A DNA stretch of 64,000 nucleotides from Bermanella sp040371755 (lineage in GTDB: Bacteria > Pseudomonadota > Gammaproteobacteria > Pseudomonadales > Oceanobacteraceae), in assembly GCF_040371755.1 (NCBI RefSeq), contig NZ_BAABWE010000010.1, forward strand, positions 1-64,000. The letters are read 5' to 3'. This document shows positions 1 through 8,898 of the stretch, in pieces (position 1 is the stretch's first letter; every line of letters begins with the position of its first letter). The notes beneath the pieces are model-generated. The model had not been told where the DNA came from. It saw nothing but the letters and a program-made list of their open reading frames with translations, and did no database searches. The position numbers and the translations under genes were made by a program.

Positions 1-1
1 A

Positions 2-49
2 CTTATAAATAATTTACAAAGTAGCGGAATCATCGTTATGACTGCGTAA
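2..49 (+). CDS. possible 3' end of a gene entering from the left edge
   Basis: One plus-strand frame is open from the window edge to a TAA at 47-49 and reads like a protein tail ending in I-I-V-M-T-A. Only 15 codons are visible, so neither family nor reality can be judged. The bidirectional hairpin at 123-161 would then terminate this gene as well as the operon on the other strand. This could equally be non-coding. Confidence 0.2.
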   Translation, partial: LINNLQSSGIIVMTA

Positions 50-122
50 AGAAGAGGTTGAAATTACTCTTGAGGCTTGACTGATCTTTAATCCACTTTG
101 GATTCTTTTGAGGAGACCTTAT

Positions 123-161
123 AAAGAAATACGCCCAAGCAAGGCTCGGGCGTATTTCTTT
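123..161. terminator. bidirectional hairpin terminator
   Basis: A perfect 14-bp inverted repeat (AAAGAAATACGCCC at 123-136 pairing with 148-161) surrounds a short loop that can itself form a 3-bp stem. The stem begins with an A-run and ends with a T-run, so it can act in both directions. It lies 32 bases beyond the last stop codon of the minus-strand antiporter operon. Confidence 0.85.
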
Positions 162-192
162 GAGTTAGGGCATGATTATACAACTTGTTAAG

Positions 193-1905
193 TTAAATAT
201 AATAAACCACTAAATAACCGGATAACAATACTGCTACCCAAACCACCATGGTTTCGATCGGCCACAAGCGAGCAAAATACCCTTTTGGCTGATCTTGCTC
301 TGTATCATAAGAATGCTGAATGATGCGTTTAATAACTGCAATGATGGCATTTTCAAACTGTCCATAAGTAGCATATACCGCACTAGCAATACGCTTCACG
401 AAAGTTGGTATCAATTTTCTGTAGAACCAATCAACGTCCAAGTTTGTTGAAGGTAACTCCGGTGGGTATAGGTTCCGTAAGTTCAACCATACAAATGCTA
501 GAGCAGAGAAGAACAGCAATTGAAGCTGTGTTAATACATGAGTCAAATCATATGGATGATAATCAGCTTCCCATGGCAACAAAGCATAAACTGTTTGGGC
601 TGGGAATGTGCCGATCACCACACACAGTACCGCTGCAATTGTCATAGCAATTAGCATATTGCGTGGTGGCTCTGTTGTACGAATACCTGAATCATGAGCA
701 AAGAATGCAAAGTAAGGGATTTTGATACCTGCATGATGGAATACACCAGCAGCAGCAAACAATAAGAGTAACCACACTACATCGTATCCCTCAGCAACAG
801 CTGCACTCATAATCATAGATTTGGATACAAAACCGCTGAATAATGGGAAGGCTGATATAGACGCTGCACCTACAATACATAGAATGGTTGTTTTAGGCAT
901 ACTCTTATACAGGCCACCCAATTCAGAACCATTGATTTTGCCCGTCATGTGTAAAACAGCACCCATGGTCATCATCAATAACCCTTTAAAGATCACATCG
1001 TTAAATGCGTGAGCCACTGCACCATTAAGAGCTAATGCGGTTCCGATACCAATACCTACAATCATAAAACCTATTTGGTTAATCAAACTGTAAGCCAATA
1101 CACGGCGCAGGTCGTTTTCGATTACAGCAAAAAAGATTGGGAAGCACGCCATAGTGATACCAATCCAAACTAAAATTTCTTCACCCGCAAATCCGCGAGC
1201 AAAACAATATACAGCTACCTTGGTGGTAAACGATGCTAAAAAGATAGTGCCCGTAGGTGTGGCTTCTGGATATGAATCCGTTAACCAATTATGCATAAAC
1301 GGGAAGGCGCATTTAATACCAAATGCTAAGAAGATTAGCCAAGCGCCCACCTCAGCAATACCTTCATGTTCTAATCCTATCTCATTAAACAGTAAGCTTC
1401 CGTTTACTTGGGCAAATATTAATAATCCCGCCAGCAATAAAACACCTGACAATACTTGAAAAATTAAATAGCGTACCCCAGAAGAATAAGCGCGATCTGT
1501 TCTACGCGCCCAAACCAAAAATACCGAGGTTAAAGCTAACAACTCCCAAAATATAAACAATGTTAATAAATCACCCGCAAACACAGCACCCACTGCACTT
1601 GCCGCATAAGCAAGACCCGCCACGTGTTGAACCGTATCTTTTACATGCAACGCATATATGACAGCAATTAAAGACGCTATATGGAAAAGGTAACCGAACA
1701 TCATGCTGAGCTTGTCGATACGTACCGGCTCTAGTGCATAACCCATAAATTCCATGGACCAAAACACGCCGTGCTCTAAGCCCATTAAGTTCAATCCACC
1801 CACCACAGGTGCAGCCAGCATAATAATATTGCGAGTCCAACCACGTAAAAATAACGCGGCTATCGCCCCCAACATCAAGGGAAGAAATGGAATGACGCTA
1901 CTCAT
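193..1905 (-). CDS. Mrp/NuoL-M-N-type antiporter subunit (third D-like subunit)
   Basis: This inner-membrane protein of the MrpD/NuoL/NuoM/NuoN proton-channel family is the last gene of the Mrp-like operon. It has about 14 hydrophobic segments. The family's key charges are present: Glu in the DLLTLFIFWE segment, Lys in the FGIKCAFPFMHNWL segment and a second Lys in NDVIFKGLL. The ATG at 1905 is chosen over a GTG at 1923 because GAGG lies 9 bases upstream and the ATG overlaps the end of the preceding gene by 8 bases. At 570 residues it is longer than a usual MrpD, with a C-terminal extension ending in another hydrophobic helix. The family role is proton or Na+ translocation; its exact ion is not readable from sequence. 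Confidence 0.88.
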   Translation of the reverse strand: MSSVIPFLPLMLGAIAALFLRGWTRNIIMLAAPVVGGLNLMGLEHGVFWSMEFMGYALEPVRIDKLSMMFGYLFHIASLIAVIYALHVKDTVQHVAGLAYAASAVGAVFAGDLLTLFIFWELLALTSVFLVWARRTDRAYSSGVRYLIFQVLSGVLLLAGLLIFAQVNGSLLFNEIGLEHEGIAEVGAWLIFLAFGIKCAFPFMHNWLTDSYPEATPTGTIFLASFTTKVAVYCFARGFAGEEILVWIGITMACFPIFFAVIENDLRRVLAYSLINQIGFMIVGIGIGTALALNGAVAHAFNDVIFKGLLMMTMGAVLHMTGKINGSELGGLYKSMPKTTILCIVGAASISAFPLFSGFVSKSMIMSAAVAEGYDVVWLLLLFAAAGVFHHAGIKIPYFAFFAHDSGIRTTEPPRNMLIAMTIAAVLCVVIGTFPAQTVYALLPWEADYHPYDLTHVLTQLQLLFFSALAFVWLNLRNLYPPELPSTNLDVDWFYRKLIPTFVKRIASAVYATYGQFENAIIAVIKRIIQHSYDTEQDQPKGYFARLWPIETMVVWVAVLLSGYLVVYYI

Positions 1906-2152
1906 CGTAATAATCCTCGCCACGCATCAAAAACGTACGCATCCACTTCGCGATGAATACTAAGATGGAACAACCTACAAAACCGTAAACTGCATAAAAC
2001 GCAGGGATATTCTCCCAGCTATGATAAATGTGGCGATGGACAATGAAATCTGCGATTACAAGCAAAACACACATAACATAAAACACTTTGAGCATTTTAC
2101 TGATGTTTTCTGGTTTATCGAACCAGCCATCCGAGTCGTGATGATCAGACAT
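1898..2152 (-). CDS. small two-helix membrane protein of the antiporter operon
   Basis: An 84-residue protein with a charged N-terminus (His/Asp-rich, SDHHDSD), two predicted membrane helices (about residues 22-38 and 50-68) and an acidic C-terminus. I recognise no named family. It sits between two D-like antiporter genes; its start overlaps the previous stop by 1 base and its end overlaps the next gene by 8 bases, so it is probably co-translated and may be an accessory subunit of the complex. That role is inferred only from position. Confidence 0.75.
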   Translation of the reverse strand: MSDHHDSDGWFDKPENISKMLKVFYVMCVLLVIADFIVHRHIYHSWENIPAFYAVYGFVGCSILVFIAKWMRTFLMRGEDYYDE

Positions 2153-3663
2153 TAGCCTTCCCCCATATTAGTAGATACACCTGGGATCAAATTGATTAGC
2201 TCGATTAACGGCTGAGGATAGAAAAATAAAACTAGACAACCGATGGATGTCAAACTCAATGCAAACAACATAGGCAGTGGCGCCTCTTTAGCTTCACTCC
2301 AAGACCATGGCTTGCCATCTTGAGGCTGGCCTTTGAAGAAAGCCTTAATCGGAATAGGAAGTAGATAAGCAATATTTAATAAAGAACTAATCATAAGTAC
2401 CGCCACAATGATAAGCTTATCGGCTTCCAAAGCCCCCATGGCTAGATACCATTTACTCCAAGTTCCAGCCATTGGAGGTAACCCTATAATGCTAATTGCG
2501 CCAATTGCGAAGGCAGCCATTGTGATCGGCATTTGCCTCCCCAAACCCTCCATATCACTGATATTCTTTTTGTGGCTAGCAACCATTATGGCTCCCGCAC
2601 AAAAGAATAATGTGATTTTACCAACTGCATGAGTCGCAATATGCATCGCTGCACCTGCAGACGCAATCGACGATGCGAGTAACGCCCCAACAACAATATA
2701 ACTAAGCTGGCTAATCGTAGAGTAAGCCAGACGCGCTTTAAGGTTATCTTTAGTCATAGCAATACAAGATGAAAGCAGAATAGTCGCGGCACCTATGTAT
2801 AACATGATATCCGTGGTGGCTAATTCTTTTAGTTGATCCAAGCCAAATATATAAATGACTATTTTTAAAATGCTAAACACACCGGCCTTCACAACCGCAA
2901 CAGCATGCAACAAAGCACTTACTGGCGTGGGAGCAACCATGGCGGCTGGTAACCAACGATGGAACGGCATAAGGGCCGCTTTACCAATGCCGTAGCAGAA
3001 TAAAACCAGTAGGACACTTAAAATCACTTTGCTATGAGAATCATCAAAAATACCACCTGCACGAAAATCCAACGTACCGGTTAATCCATAAGTAGCCAAT
3101 ATGGCGAACAGTAAAAAAGCTACAGAAGTCCCAAGCAATATACCCAAATAAATTCGACCACCTTTTTTTGCAGCGTCATTTCCGGCATGTGTTACTAATG
3201 GATAAGTAGAAAGGGTTAACACTTCATAGAAAATGAATAACGTTAGTAGATCTGCAGAAAAACAAATGGCCATAACCGAACTAATGGCCAATGCAAAACA
3301 ACAAAAGAATCGAGTTTGATTAACTTCGTGATGACCTCGCATATAGCCAATCGCATATATACTAGTCACAATCCATAAAAAGCTGGCCACAAGTGCAAAA
3401 AGAACACCTAAAGACTCTACATAGAAGTTAATTCCTAAGCCGGGGAACAACTCAATAACCTCTAAGCTGAGCTCTACGCCTTTATAAAGGTAATCGGTAA
3501 TCGACAATACAATAGAAAATAAAATAGCAGCCGTTATGAGTGTAACGGTTTCTCTTACATTTGGGTATTTACCTGTAGCTACGACTAACAAAGCACCAAT
3601 AAATGGGATAATAATAGACAGCGTGATTAACTGTGATGGATCTATACCTTGCCAAAGGTTCAT
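2152..3663 (-). CDS. Mrp-type antiporter subunit D-like (second)
   Basis: A 503-residue polytopic membrane protein of the MrpD/NuoN family. Family-defining residues are visible: Glu in DLLTLFIFYEVLTLS, Lys in GIGKAALMPFHRWLP and Lys in the HAVGKITLFF helix. The HRWLPAAMVAPTPVSALLH stretch is typical of this family. The gene overlaps the upstream D subunit by 4 bases (ATGA-type coupling) and the downstream small gene by 1. With its neighbours it should form the membrane channel part of a multi-subunit cation/proton antiporter. Which of the three D-like paralogues corresponds to classical MrpD or MrpA cannot be settled without a tree. Confidence 0.9.
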   Translation of the reverse strand: MNLWQGIDPSQLITLSIIIPFIGALLVVATGKYPNVRETVTLITAAILFSIVLSITDYLYKGVELSLEVIELFPGLGINFYVESLGVLFALVASFLWIVTSIYAIGYMRGHHEVNQTRFFCCFALAISSVMAICFSADLLTLFIFYEVLTLSTYPLVTHAGNDAAKKGGRIYLGILLGTSVAFLLFAILATYGLTGTLDFRAGGIFDDSHSKVILSVLLVLFCYGIGKAALMPFHRWLPAAMVAPTPVSALLHAVAVVKAGVFSILKIVIYIFGLDQLKELATTDIMLYIGAATILLSSCIAMTKDNLKARLAYSTISQLSYIVVGALLASSIASAGAAMHIATHAVGKITLFFCAGAIMVASHKKNISDMEGLGRQMPITMAAFAIGAISIIGLPPMAGTWSKWYLAMGALEADKLIIVAVLMISSLLNIAYLLPIPIKAFFKGQPQDGKPWSWSEAKEAPLPMLFALSLTSIGCLVLFFYPQPLIELINLIPGVSTNMGEG

Positions 3664-5207
3664 GGTGATACCTCTTGCGTACTTGTCACACCAATTCCAT
3701 GTAACGACTCTATTAACACAGCAATATCTGACGTATTTTGGAACAGTAACTCAGACGCACTGCCAGCCGCTTCAGTGGTTAAACTGGTATCAATACCAAA
3801 ATAGATGTTGGCTAATACCAATATCCACATAGGTATTAACATTAATAAAGGTGCTTCTTTTATGTCTTTATTCGACTGGTCAGCCTCTTGAAAATAAGCA
3901 GCTTCCAAAATACGACCAATATACACCACCGCCAATAAAGAGCCTGCTAATACTAACGCAGCTATCACCCAATGATTTTGCTCAAGAGCCGCCATCACCA
4001 AGTACCACTTACTAATGAACCCCACTGTTAAAGGAACACCGATAATACTCAGACCTGCAATTGTAAAGGCAGCCATGGTAAGGGGCATTTGCTTGCCCAA
4101 ACCTCTGAACGCTTTGATATCCACCGATCCCATGCGATAAAAGACCGCGCCAACCGCCATGAATAACGCACCTTTCATCAATGCATGATTAAAGATATGA
4201 ATTAACCCAGCCATTAAGCCTGTTACATTCATTAAGCTAATACCTAAAATCATATAACCAATTTGGGCGACACTACTATGGGCCAACACCGACTTAATAT
4301 TGCTCTGCACTGTTGCCATGTACGACCCCTTAAAGATCGCCACAATAGCCAACACCATTAAGATGGTGCCCATACCCATTTCATTGAACACGTGGTCGGC
4401 ACCAAAAATGGTGAAGATAAACCGAATCATCACATAAACAGCGACTTTGGTTGCTGTACTGGCTAGAAATGCTGAAACCGCAGATGGCGCATGGGTATAC
4501 GCTGGGGGCAACCACATATGCAAAGGAAACAACGCCAACTTAATACTGACACCTACCATAATGAACGCTAAACCCGTATTAATAGTACGGCTGCTTTCAT
4601 AAAAGTGAATACGCTCTGCGAGATCAAGCATATTCAGCGTGCCCGTCTTCATATAAAGCATGCCGACACCAATCAAAATAAAGGTGGCGCCAATAGTACC
4701 CATCACTAAGTATCTAAACGCGGCCGTCAAGCAACGCCTATCAGGGGCCAAACTCACTAAGGTGTAAGTGGCTAAAGAGGAGATTTCTAAAAAGACGAAT
4801 AAATTAAATGCATCACCTGTCACCAGAATCCCAGAAAGACCAGCCAAACATAATAAGTGTGCCGTGTAATAAAGGGAGTGTTTTGACTCGTGAATCTCTT
4901 TTTCGATACTCAATTTCGAGTACAGTAATACTAAGGTAGATATTGCCGAAACAACCAGCAATACGAACGCATTGGCAGCGTCTATGCGTAATTCAATTCC
5001 CCAAGGTGGCTCCCATCCCCCAACAGCGTAACTTAAAACACCGTCCGATAACGTTGCAATAAGTAATTGGCAAGCCACAAAAAAGGCCCAACCACTGACA
5101 AAAGTAGCGAACCCCCACGATAAAATGGAACGACCTAAAATCAGCGCAATAGGCGCCGCTATTAATGGTAATAAAATAGGAAATGCAGTCAGATGTAGAT
5201 CAAGCAT
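3660..5207 (-). CDS. mrpD: Mrp cation/proton antiporter subunit D
   Basis: A 515-residue inner-membrane subunit, placed directly after MrpC as in classical mrp operons, which is why I give this copy the name. Conserved charges: Glu in the NLFVFLEISSL helix, Lys in the SIKLALFPLHMWLPP segment, Lys in the HALMKGALF helix. The motif THAPSAVSAFLAS matches the quinone-like/antiporter fold (Pfam Proton_antipo_M). It overlaps mrpC by 1 base and the next D-like gene by 4. In known Mrp complexes MrpD carries one proton path of an electrogenic Na+/H+ exchange. Confidence 0.9.
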   Translation of the reverse strand: MLDLHLTAFPILLPLIAAPIALILGRSILSWGFATFVSGWAFFVACQLLIATLSDGVLSYAVGGWEPPWGIELRIDAANAFVLLVVSAISTLVLLYSKLSIEKEIHESKHSLYYTAHLLCLAGLSGILVTGDAFNLFVFLEISSLATYTLVSLAPDRRCLTAAFRYLVMGTIGATFILIGVGMLYMKTGTLNMLDLAERIHFYESSRTINTGLAFIMVGVSIKLALFPLHMWLPPAYTHAPSAVSAFLASTATKVAVYVMIRFIFTIFGADHVFNEMGMGTILMVLAIVAIFKGSYMATVQSNIKSVLAHSSVAQIGYMILGISLMNVTGLMAGLIHIFNHALMKGALFMAVGAVFYRMGSVDIKAFRGLGKQMPLTMAAFTIAGLSIIGVPLTVGFISKWYLVMAALEQNHWVIAALVLAGSLLAVVYIGRILEAAYFQEADQSNKDIKEAPLLMLIPMWILVLANIYFGIDTSLTTEAAGSASELLFQNTSDIAVLIESLHGIGVTSTQEVSP

Positions 5208-5563
5208 TATATTGCATCATCCTTGTTTTCAAATTCATTTTCTTCTACGGTTCCATAGGCGCGTTTAATTCGAACAACTAATGATAGACCCACCGCAGTG
5301 GTTGCCACTCCAACCACTATTGCGGTAAGAATCAAAACATGGGGTAAAGGATTCGAGTACTGTGTAATACCCTCTGCAACAATAGGAGCACTACCACCAC
5401 TAACCTTACCCATTGATATATACAGCATAAAAACAGAGGTCTGAAAGATATTCAGGCCAACAATCTTTTTAACAAGATTATTAGCTGAAATAACAATATA
5501 AAATCCTGACATCATCAAAAAGACGACTATCCAGTAGTTGTAATAATCAAGAATGAAATTCAC
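5207..5563 (-). CDS. mrpC: Mrp cation/proton antiporter subunit C
   Basis: A 118-residue protein with three membrane helices, homologous to NuoK of complex I. Visible features include the NuoK-like stretch GLNIFQTSVFMLYISMG, a Pro-rich segment NPLPHVLILTAIVVG typical of MrpC, and a charged C-terminal tail. The length fits the family (about 110-125). The gene overlaps the upstream B-like gene by 4 bases and mrpD by 1, as in a single translational unit. Confidence 0.92.
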   Translation of the reverse strand: MNFILDYYNYWIVVFLMMSGFYIVISANNLVKKIVGLNIFQTSVFMLYISMGKVSGGSAPIVAEGITQYSNPLPHVLILTAIVVGVATTAVGLSLVVRIKRAYGTVEENEFENKDDAI

Positions 5564-6540
5564 TGGACGTTAGACCTCTCTGCCTGACTGCCAAAGGCAT
5601 AGAAAATACTCAGCATGACCGCAAAAACGGTAATTCCGACACCTAGCTCGATAATGATAATGCCATAATGCTGGCCACTTAGAGGGTTCGCCGCAAGCAT
5701 GTTGTAATCAAGGAAATTACCGCCCTTATACATGCTAAACAAACCAACGCTGGCGTATAACAACACACCAAATGACGCCATCCATTGAAGGACCTTAGGC
5801 TCCACCACTGCAAACGCTTTAGGCAATCCAAACACCAGTGCATACAAAATAAATGCAGCCGCAGCAATAACCCCAGCTTGGAATCCCCCGCCTGGGCCAA
5901 AATCACCATGAAATTGCACATAAAGCGCAAACAATATGATTAACGGAATAATCAGCTTAGCAACCACGTGCAGCACTTGATGAGAGACTAAACCAGATTC
6001 AGGGGTATCGCCCTCCTCACGTCGTACCACACCTAATAATGATAAAACCCCAACCATGGCAGAAAACACCACAACGGTTTCCCCTAACGTATCAAAACCA
6101 CGATAACTGGCTAAAACAGATGTCACCATATTAGGCAACCCCACCTCTGTAGGAGACTGCTCGATATACCTAGGCGCAACATGCTCATGAACTGGATTAT
6201 CAGCATGCCCAAATGGAGGCATATCTAATGTTCCATATATAAGTGCACCGCCCGTCACTAAAACGACAAACAAAGGTAAGATAGAGGAATGTGGACTCTT
6301 TTTCTCTGTACGACCAGTTAAAGCCAATGTCCCAAGCATTAATACTGTAGAGATACCCGCTCCAACGGATGCCTCGGTAAACGCAACATCCACGGCGTCC
6401 AAGTTCACAAAAATAAGAGCAGATAAGAAACTATAAATACCAAACAGCATCACTACAGCAAACAAATCTTTTAGAAATATGACTCTTAATGCTGTGATCG
6501 CCAACATGGCTAAAAGCACCAAATCAATGAATTCAGCCAT
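5560..6540 (-). CDS. fused MbhD/DUF4040 - MrpB-type antiporter subunit
   Basis: A 326-residue membrane protein with two joined parts. The N-terminal part (about 1-80) resembles the MbhD/DUF4040 domain found at the C-terminus of large MrpA proteins (FTEASVGAGISTVLMLG). The C-terminal part (about 185-320) resembles MrpB (HGDFGPGGGFQAGVIAAAAF). In classical operons these lie at the end of MrpA and in MrpB, so this gene carries the MrpA tail without its NuoL-like body. The ATG at 6540 is chosen over an upstream in-frame start because it overlaps the end of mrpG by 8 bases and has AGGGGA upstream. Confidence 0.85.
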   Translation of the reverse strand: MAEFIDLVLLAMLAITALRVIFLKDLFAVVMLFGIYSFLSALIFVNLDAVDVAFTEASVGAGISTVLMLGTLALTGRTEKKSPHSSILPLFVVLVTGGALIYGTLDMPPFGHADNPVHEHVAPRYIEQSPTEVGLPNMVTSVLASYRGFDTLGETVVVFSAMVGVLSLLGVVRREEGDTPESGLVSHQVLHVVAKLIIPLIILFALYVQFHGDFGPGGGFQAGVIAAAAFILYALVFGLPKAFAVVEPKVLQWMASFGVLLYASVGLFSMYKGGNFLDYNMLAANPLSGQHYGIIIIELGVGITVFAVMLSIFYAFGSQAERSNVQ

Positions 6541-6868
6541 TTGTGCTTTTCCCCTGTGGTTTTCCCTTTGATTCAGCCAAAGCCAGCAAACCACTGTGAC
6601 GAGCTGATTTAGCCAAGGCATGAGAAGCCGTAGGACTGGTTATCATTAAGAAGATAAGAATAAACATTAATTTAGCAGTATTAAGATCGAAGGAAGTCTG
6701 TAATAACAAGCCCCCAACAATCAATAATGCAGATATGGAATCCGTAACACTGGCAGCATGTACACGGGTAAAAAAGTCAGGGAATTTAAACAACCCTATA
6801 GCCCCGCTTAAGCCAAAAAAAGCTCCAGCTAAAAGCAGAATACTACTGATTATATCGATGATAAACAT
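6533..6868 (-). CDS. mrpG: Mrp cation/proton antiporter subunit G
   Basis: A 111-residue MnhG/MrpG family protein. The family signature GLFKFPDFFTRVHAAS with a following TDS is clear, along with three membrane helices and ITSPTASHALAKSA near the end. The ATG at 6868 is preferred over an in-frame TTG two codons upstream. It lies 23 bases after mrpF and overlaps the next gene by 8 bases. MrpG is one of the small hydrophobic subunits required for assembly of the complex in characterised systems. Confidence 0.9.
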   Translation of the reverse strand: MFIIDIISSILLLAGAFFGLSGAIGLFKFPDFFTRVHAASVTDSISALLIVGGLLLQTSFDLNTAKLMFILIFLMITSPTASHALAKSARHSGLLALAESKGKPQGKSTNG

Positions 6869-6891
6869 GTGCAACCATTCTTGTTTAAATG

Positions 6892-7158
6892 TTATTCAAC
6901 AGGCGCGGAATATTCAAAAAATCTTAGTACTGCGACCATTCCGATAAAATTAATAAGCGCATAGACAATGGCGATATCCAAAAAGTCTGGACGCCCCATG
7001 AAAAAACCCACAGCGGCTATGAATAATACGGTTTTGGTGCCAAACATATTAACACCCAGAATGCGGTCATAAACCGTTGGCGCACTAATGGCTCTAGATA
7101 GAGCCATTGCCATAACCACTAATATAGCTACACAGGTAGCTGCCAAAATCCCTGTCAT
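6892..7158 (-). CDS. mrpF: Mrp cation/proton antiporter subunit F
   Basis: An 88-residue protein with three membrane helices. The MrpF signature is visible: SAPTVYDRILGVNMFGTKTV followed by a short loop and DIAIVYALINFIG. Length matches the family. Its ATG overlaps the stop of mrpE by 4 bases. As in other Mrp systems it should be a structural subunit in the inner membrane. Confidence 0.92.
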   Translation of the reverse strand: MTGILAATCVAILVVMAMALSRAISAPTVYDRILGVNMFGTKTVLFIAAVGFFMGRPDFLDIAIVYALINFIGMVAVLRFFEYSAPVE

Positions 7159-7631
7159 TTGTGTTCGCCTGTCAATTCTTTCACTTTGTGCTCCATATTA
7201 CCCTCTGCAAGTTTACTAATAGAAGGGGCCTGTAAAGCATGCACCGTCACATGATGGTCATCCAAGTCCACACTCAGTGTACCTGGCGTTAGTGTAATTG
7301 AATTCGCATATAAAACCCGATGATCTTTAGGGATATCATCAACAGAGATTTTAGCCAAGGCAGGGGAAGCACTTCCTGATTTGCGCCAGATTAACTGGGT
7401 AACATGAATACTTGATGAAACAATTTGCCCGATAAGCCAAAAAACATAACGAAAAAACGAAAAGTTAAAATTGATCCCTCTTGGATCTTCATCAACTGCA
7501 TCCATTCTATTCAAAACCAACATAACCGTTAAAACAGAAACGGCTCCAAAAAAGAGTAACAAAGGCTCAAGATACCCAGATAACAATATCCAGAAAACAC
7601 CCAGCAATACAGTCCACTTAGCTATATGCAT
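7155..7631 (-). CDS. mrpE: Mrp cation/proton antiporter subunit E
   Basis: First gene of the minus-strand operon. A 158-residue MnhE/MrpE protein: two N-terminal membrane helices (about 7-40), a third near 62-80, and the conserved cytoplasmic part with SITLTPGTLSVDLDDHHVTVHAL, cited here in pieces (TLTPGT and VHAL are the hallmarks). Family members stabilise the Mrp complex. Any promoter for the operon must lie in the AT-rich 600-base gap between this start and queC. Confidence 0.9.
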   Translation of the reverse strand: MHIAKWTVLLGVFWILLSGYLEPLLLFFGAVSVLTVMLVLNRMDAVDEDPRGINFNFSFFRYVFWLIGQIVSSSIHVTQLIWRKSGSASPALAKISVDDIPKDHRVLYANSITLTPGTLSVDLDDHHVTVHALQAPSISKLAEGNMEHKVKELTGEHK

Positions 7632-8238
7632 AAATCCAATCTACTTGTTTCATATTATTTAATTAAAGTATAAAAAATGCACTTTATCTAACTGTAGCAT
7701 GAATAGACAACTTACAAGAATCAGACTACGGTATATTATTACCCATACATCAATGTACCTGCATCAATCAAAAATCATATCTCATTATAATTCATGATAT
7801 TTTACCAGCACATTAAACCAATTCGCCCTTAGGGATTGTCATTAATAAAAAGTCAAATCCGGCCAACACAACGCATAAGATAAAAATATCTGCACTAAAT
7901 TAGGCGGGCTCAATTTAACAGCAATTTTGTTTTAATAAAACCAATTCAATTTATTAAAAACTGTTTATGAATCAATATTTTGACATACTTTGCCTAAAAA
8001 AATTACTACAAAAATTATAAGGGTATAGTATTCAACAACACATACAAAAACGGTGCAATAATATGTTTGCCGCACCAAAACTTAACAATTCAACTGCCCT
8101 TTCTATCACTCTTACGCCAGCATAAATTAAGTTTGTAATTAACCTAATACCCCTTTGTTGGCACCACATGCCCACATTTAAACAACTGATTTAACAATGC
8201 CTATTTGCTATACTGCCCAAAGATATTCAGGGGGCCCT
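7632..8238. other. AT-rich divergent intergenic region between mrpE and queC
   Basis: About 600 bases with no credible ORF between two divergently transcribed operons. It must carry the promoters of both. A TTGACA hexamer at 7980-7985 is followed after 17 bases by a weak TTACTA, and a better candidate for queC lies at 8186-8214. I saw no riboswitch-like fold or repeat. Confidence 0.5.
8186..8214 (+). promoter_or_regulatory. candidate sigma-70 promoter of queC
   Basis: TATACT at 8209-8214 is preceded directly by TGC, giving an extended -10 element, with a weak -35 (CTGATT at 8186-8191) 17 bases upstream. Transcription would begin about 8221, leaving a leader of about 18 bases that holds the AGGGGG ribosome site. 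Confidence 0.4.
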
Positions 8239-8898
8239 ATGAGCAAACCAAAAGCAGTTGTCATCTACAGTGGTGGCATGGACTCATTTACATTACTAAA
8301 TCGTGTGATTAACGAAAATTACGATGTCTATGCATTAACGTTTAACTATGGACAAAAGCACGTCAAAGAAGTGGAGGTAGCCTCAACGGTTTGCCAAACA
8401 CTCGGTGTTGCTCATAAGATTTTAGACATATCCCCCATTAACCAACTTATGCAAAGCTCTTCATTAGTCGGCAACATTGAAGTCCCTGAAGGACATTATG
8501 AAGATGACAATATGAAAAGTACGGTAGTACCAAATCGAAACATGATTTTGCTATCGTTAGCCATCGGCTACGCTGTGGATATAGAAGCCAGTAAAGTTTA
8601 TTACGGTGCCCACGCTGGAGATCACGCTATCTACCCTGATTGCCGCCCTGAGTTTGTAAACGCCATGAATGATGTGGCTAAAATTGCCAACTACGAACCC
8701 ATTAGCATCGAAACCCCATATTTAAATTCATCCAAAGGTGAAATATTAAAAGATGGTTTAACCATGAACTTATCTTATGAACATACATGGACATGTTATA
8801 ACGGGCGAGCAAAAGCCTGTGGTAAGTGCGGTGCATGTGTTGAACGCCTTGAAGCCTTCTCAGAAAACCAAGTAACCGACCCAATTGAATACGAATAA
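8239..8898 (+). CDS. queC: 7-cyano-7-deazaguanine (preQ0) synthase
   Basis: QueC converts 7-carboxy-7-deazaguanine to preQ0 with ATP and ammonia, a cytosolic step toward queuosine in tRNA. The PP-loop SGGMDS sits at residues 11-16 and the zinc site is Cys186, Cys194, Cys197 and Cys200. Length (219) is normal. The ATG at 8239 is preferred over an in-frame start 14 codons upstream because AGGGGG lies just before it and family proteins begin a few residues before the PP-loop. queE starts on the next base after the stop, so the two consecutive pathway enzymes are made from one message. Confidence 0.95.
   Translation: MSKPKAVVIYSGGMDSFTLLNRVINENYDVYALTFNYGQKHVKEVEVASTVCQTLGVAHKILDISPINQLMQSSSLVGNIEVPEGHYEDDNMKSTVVPNRNMILLSLAIGYAVDIEASKVYYGAHAGDHAIYPDCRPEFVNAMNDVAKIANYEPISIETPYLNSSKGEILKDGLTMNLSYEHTWTCYNGRAKACGKCGACVERLEAFSENQVTDPIEYE

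Noticed and set aside
7632..8238. Possible preQ1 riboswitch upstream of queC
   Set aside because: No preQ1 class consensus or matching stem-loop was seen; the best promoter leaves a leader of only about 18 bases.
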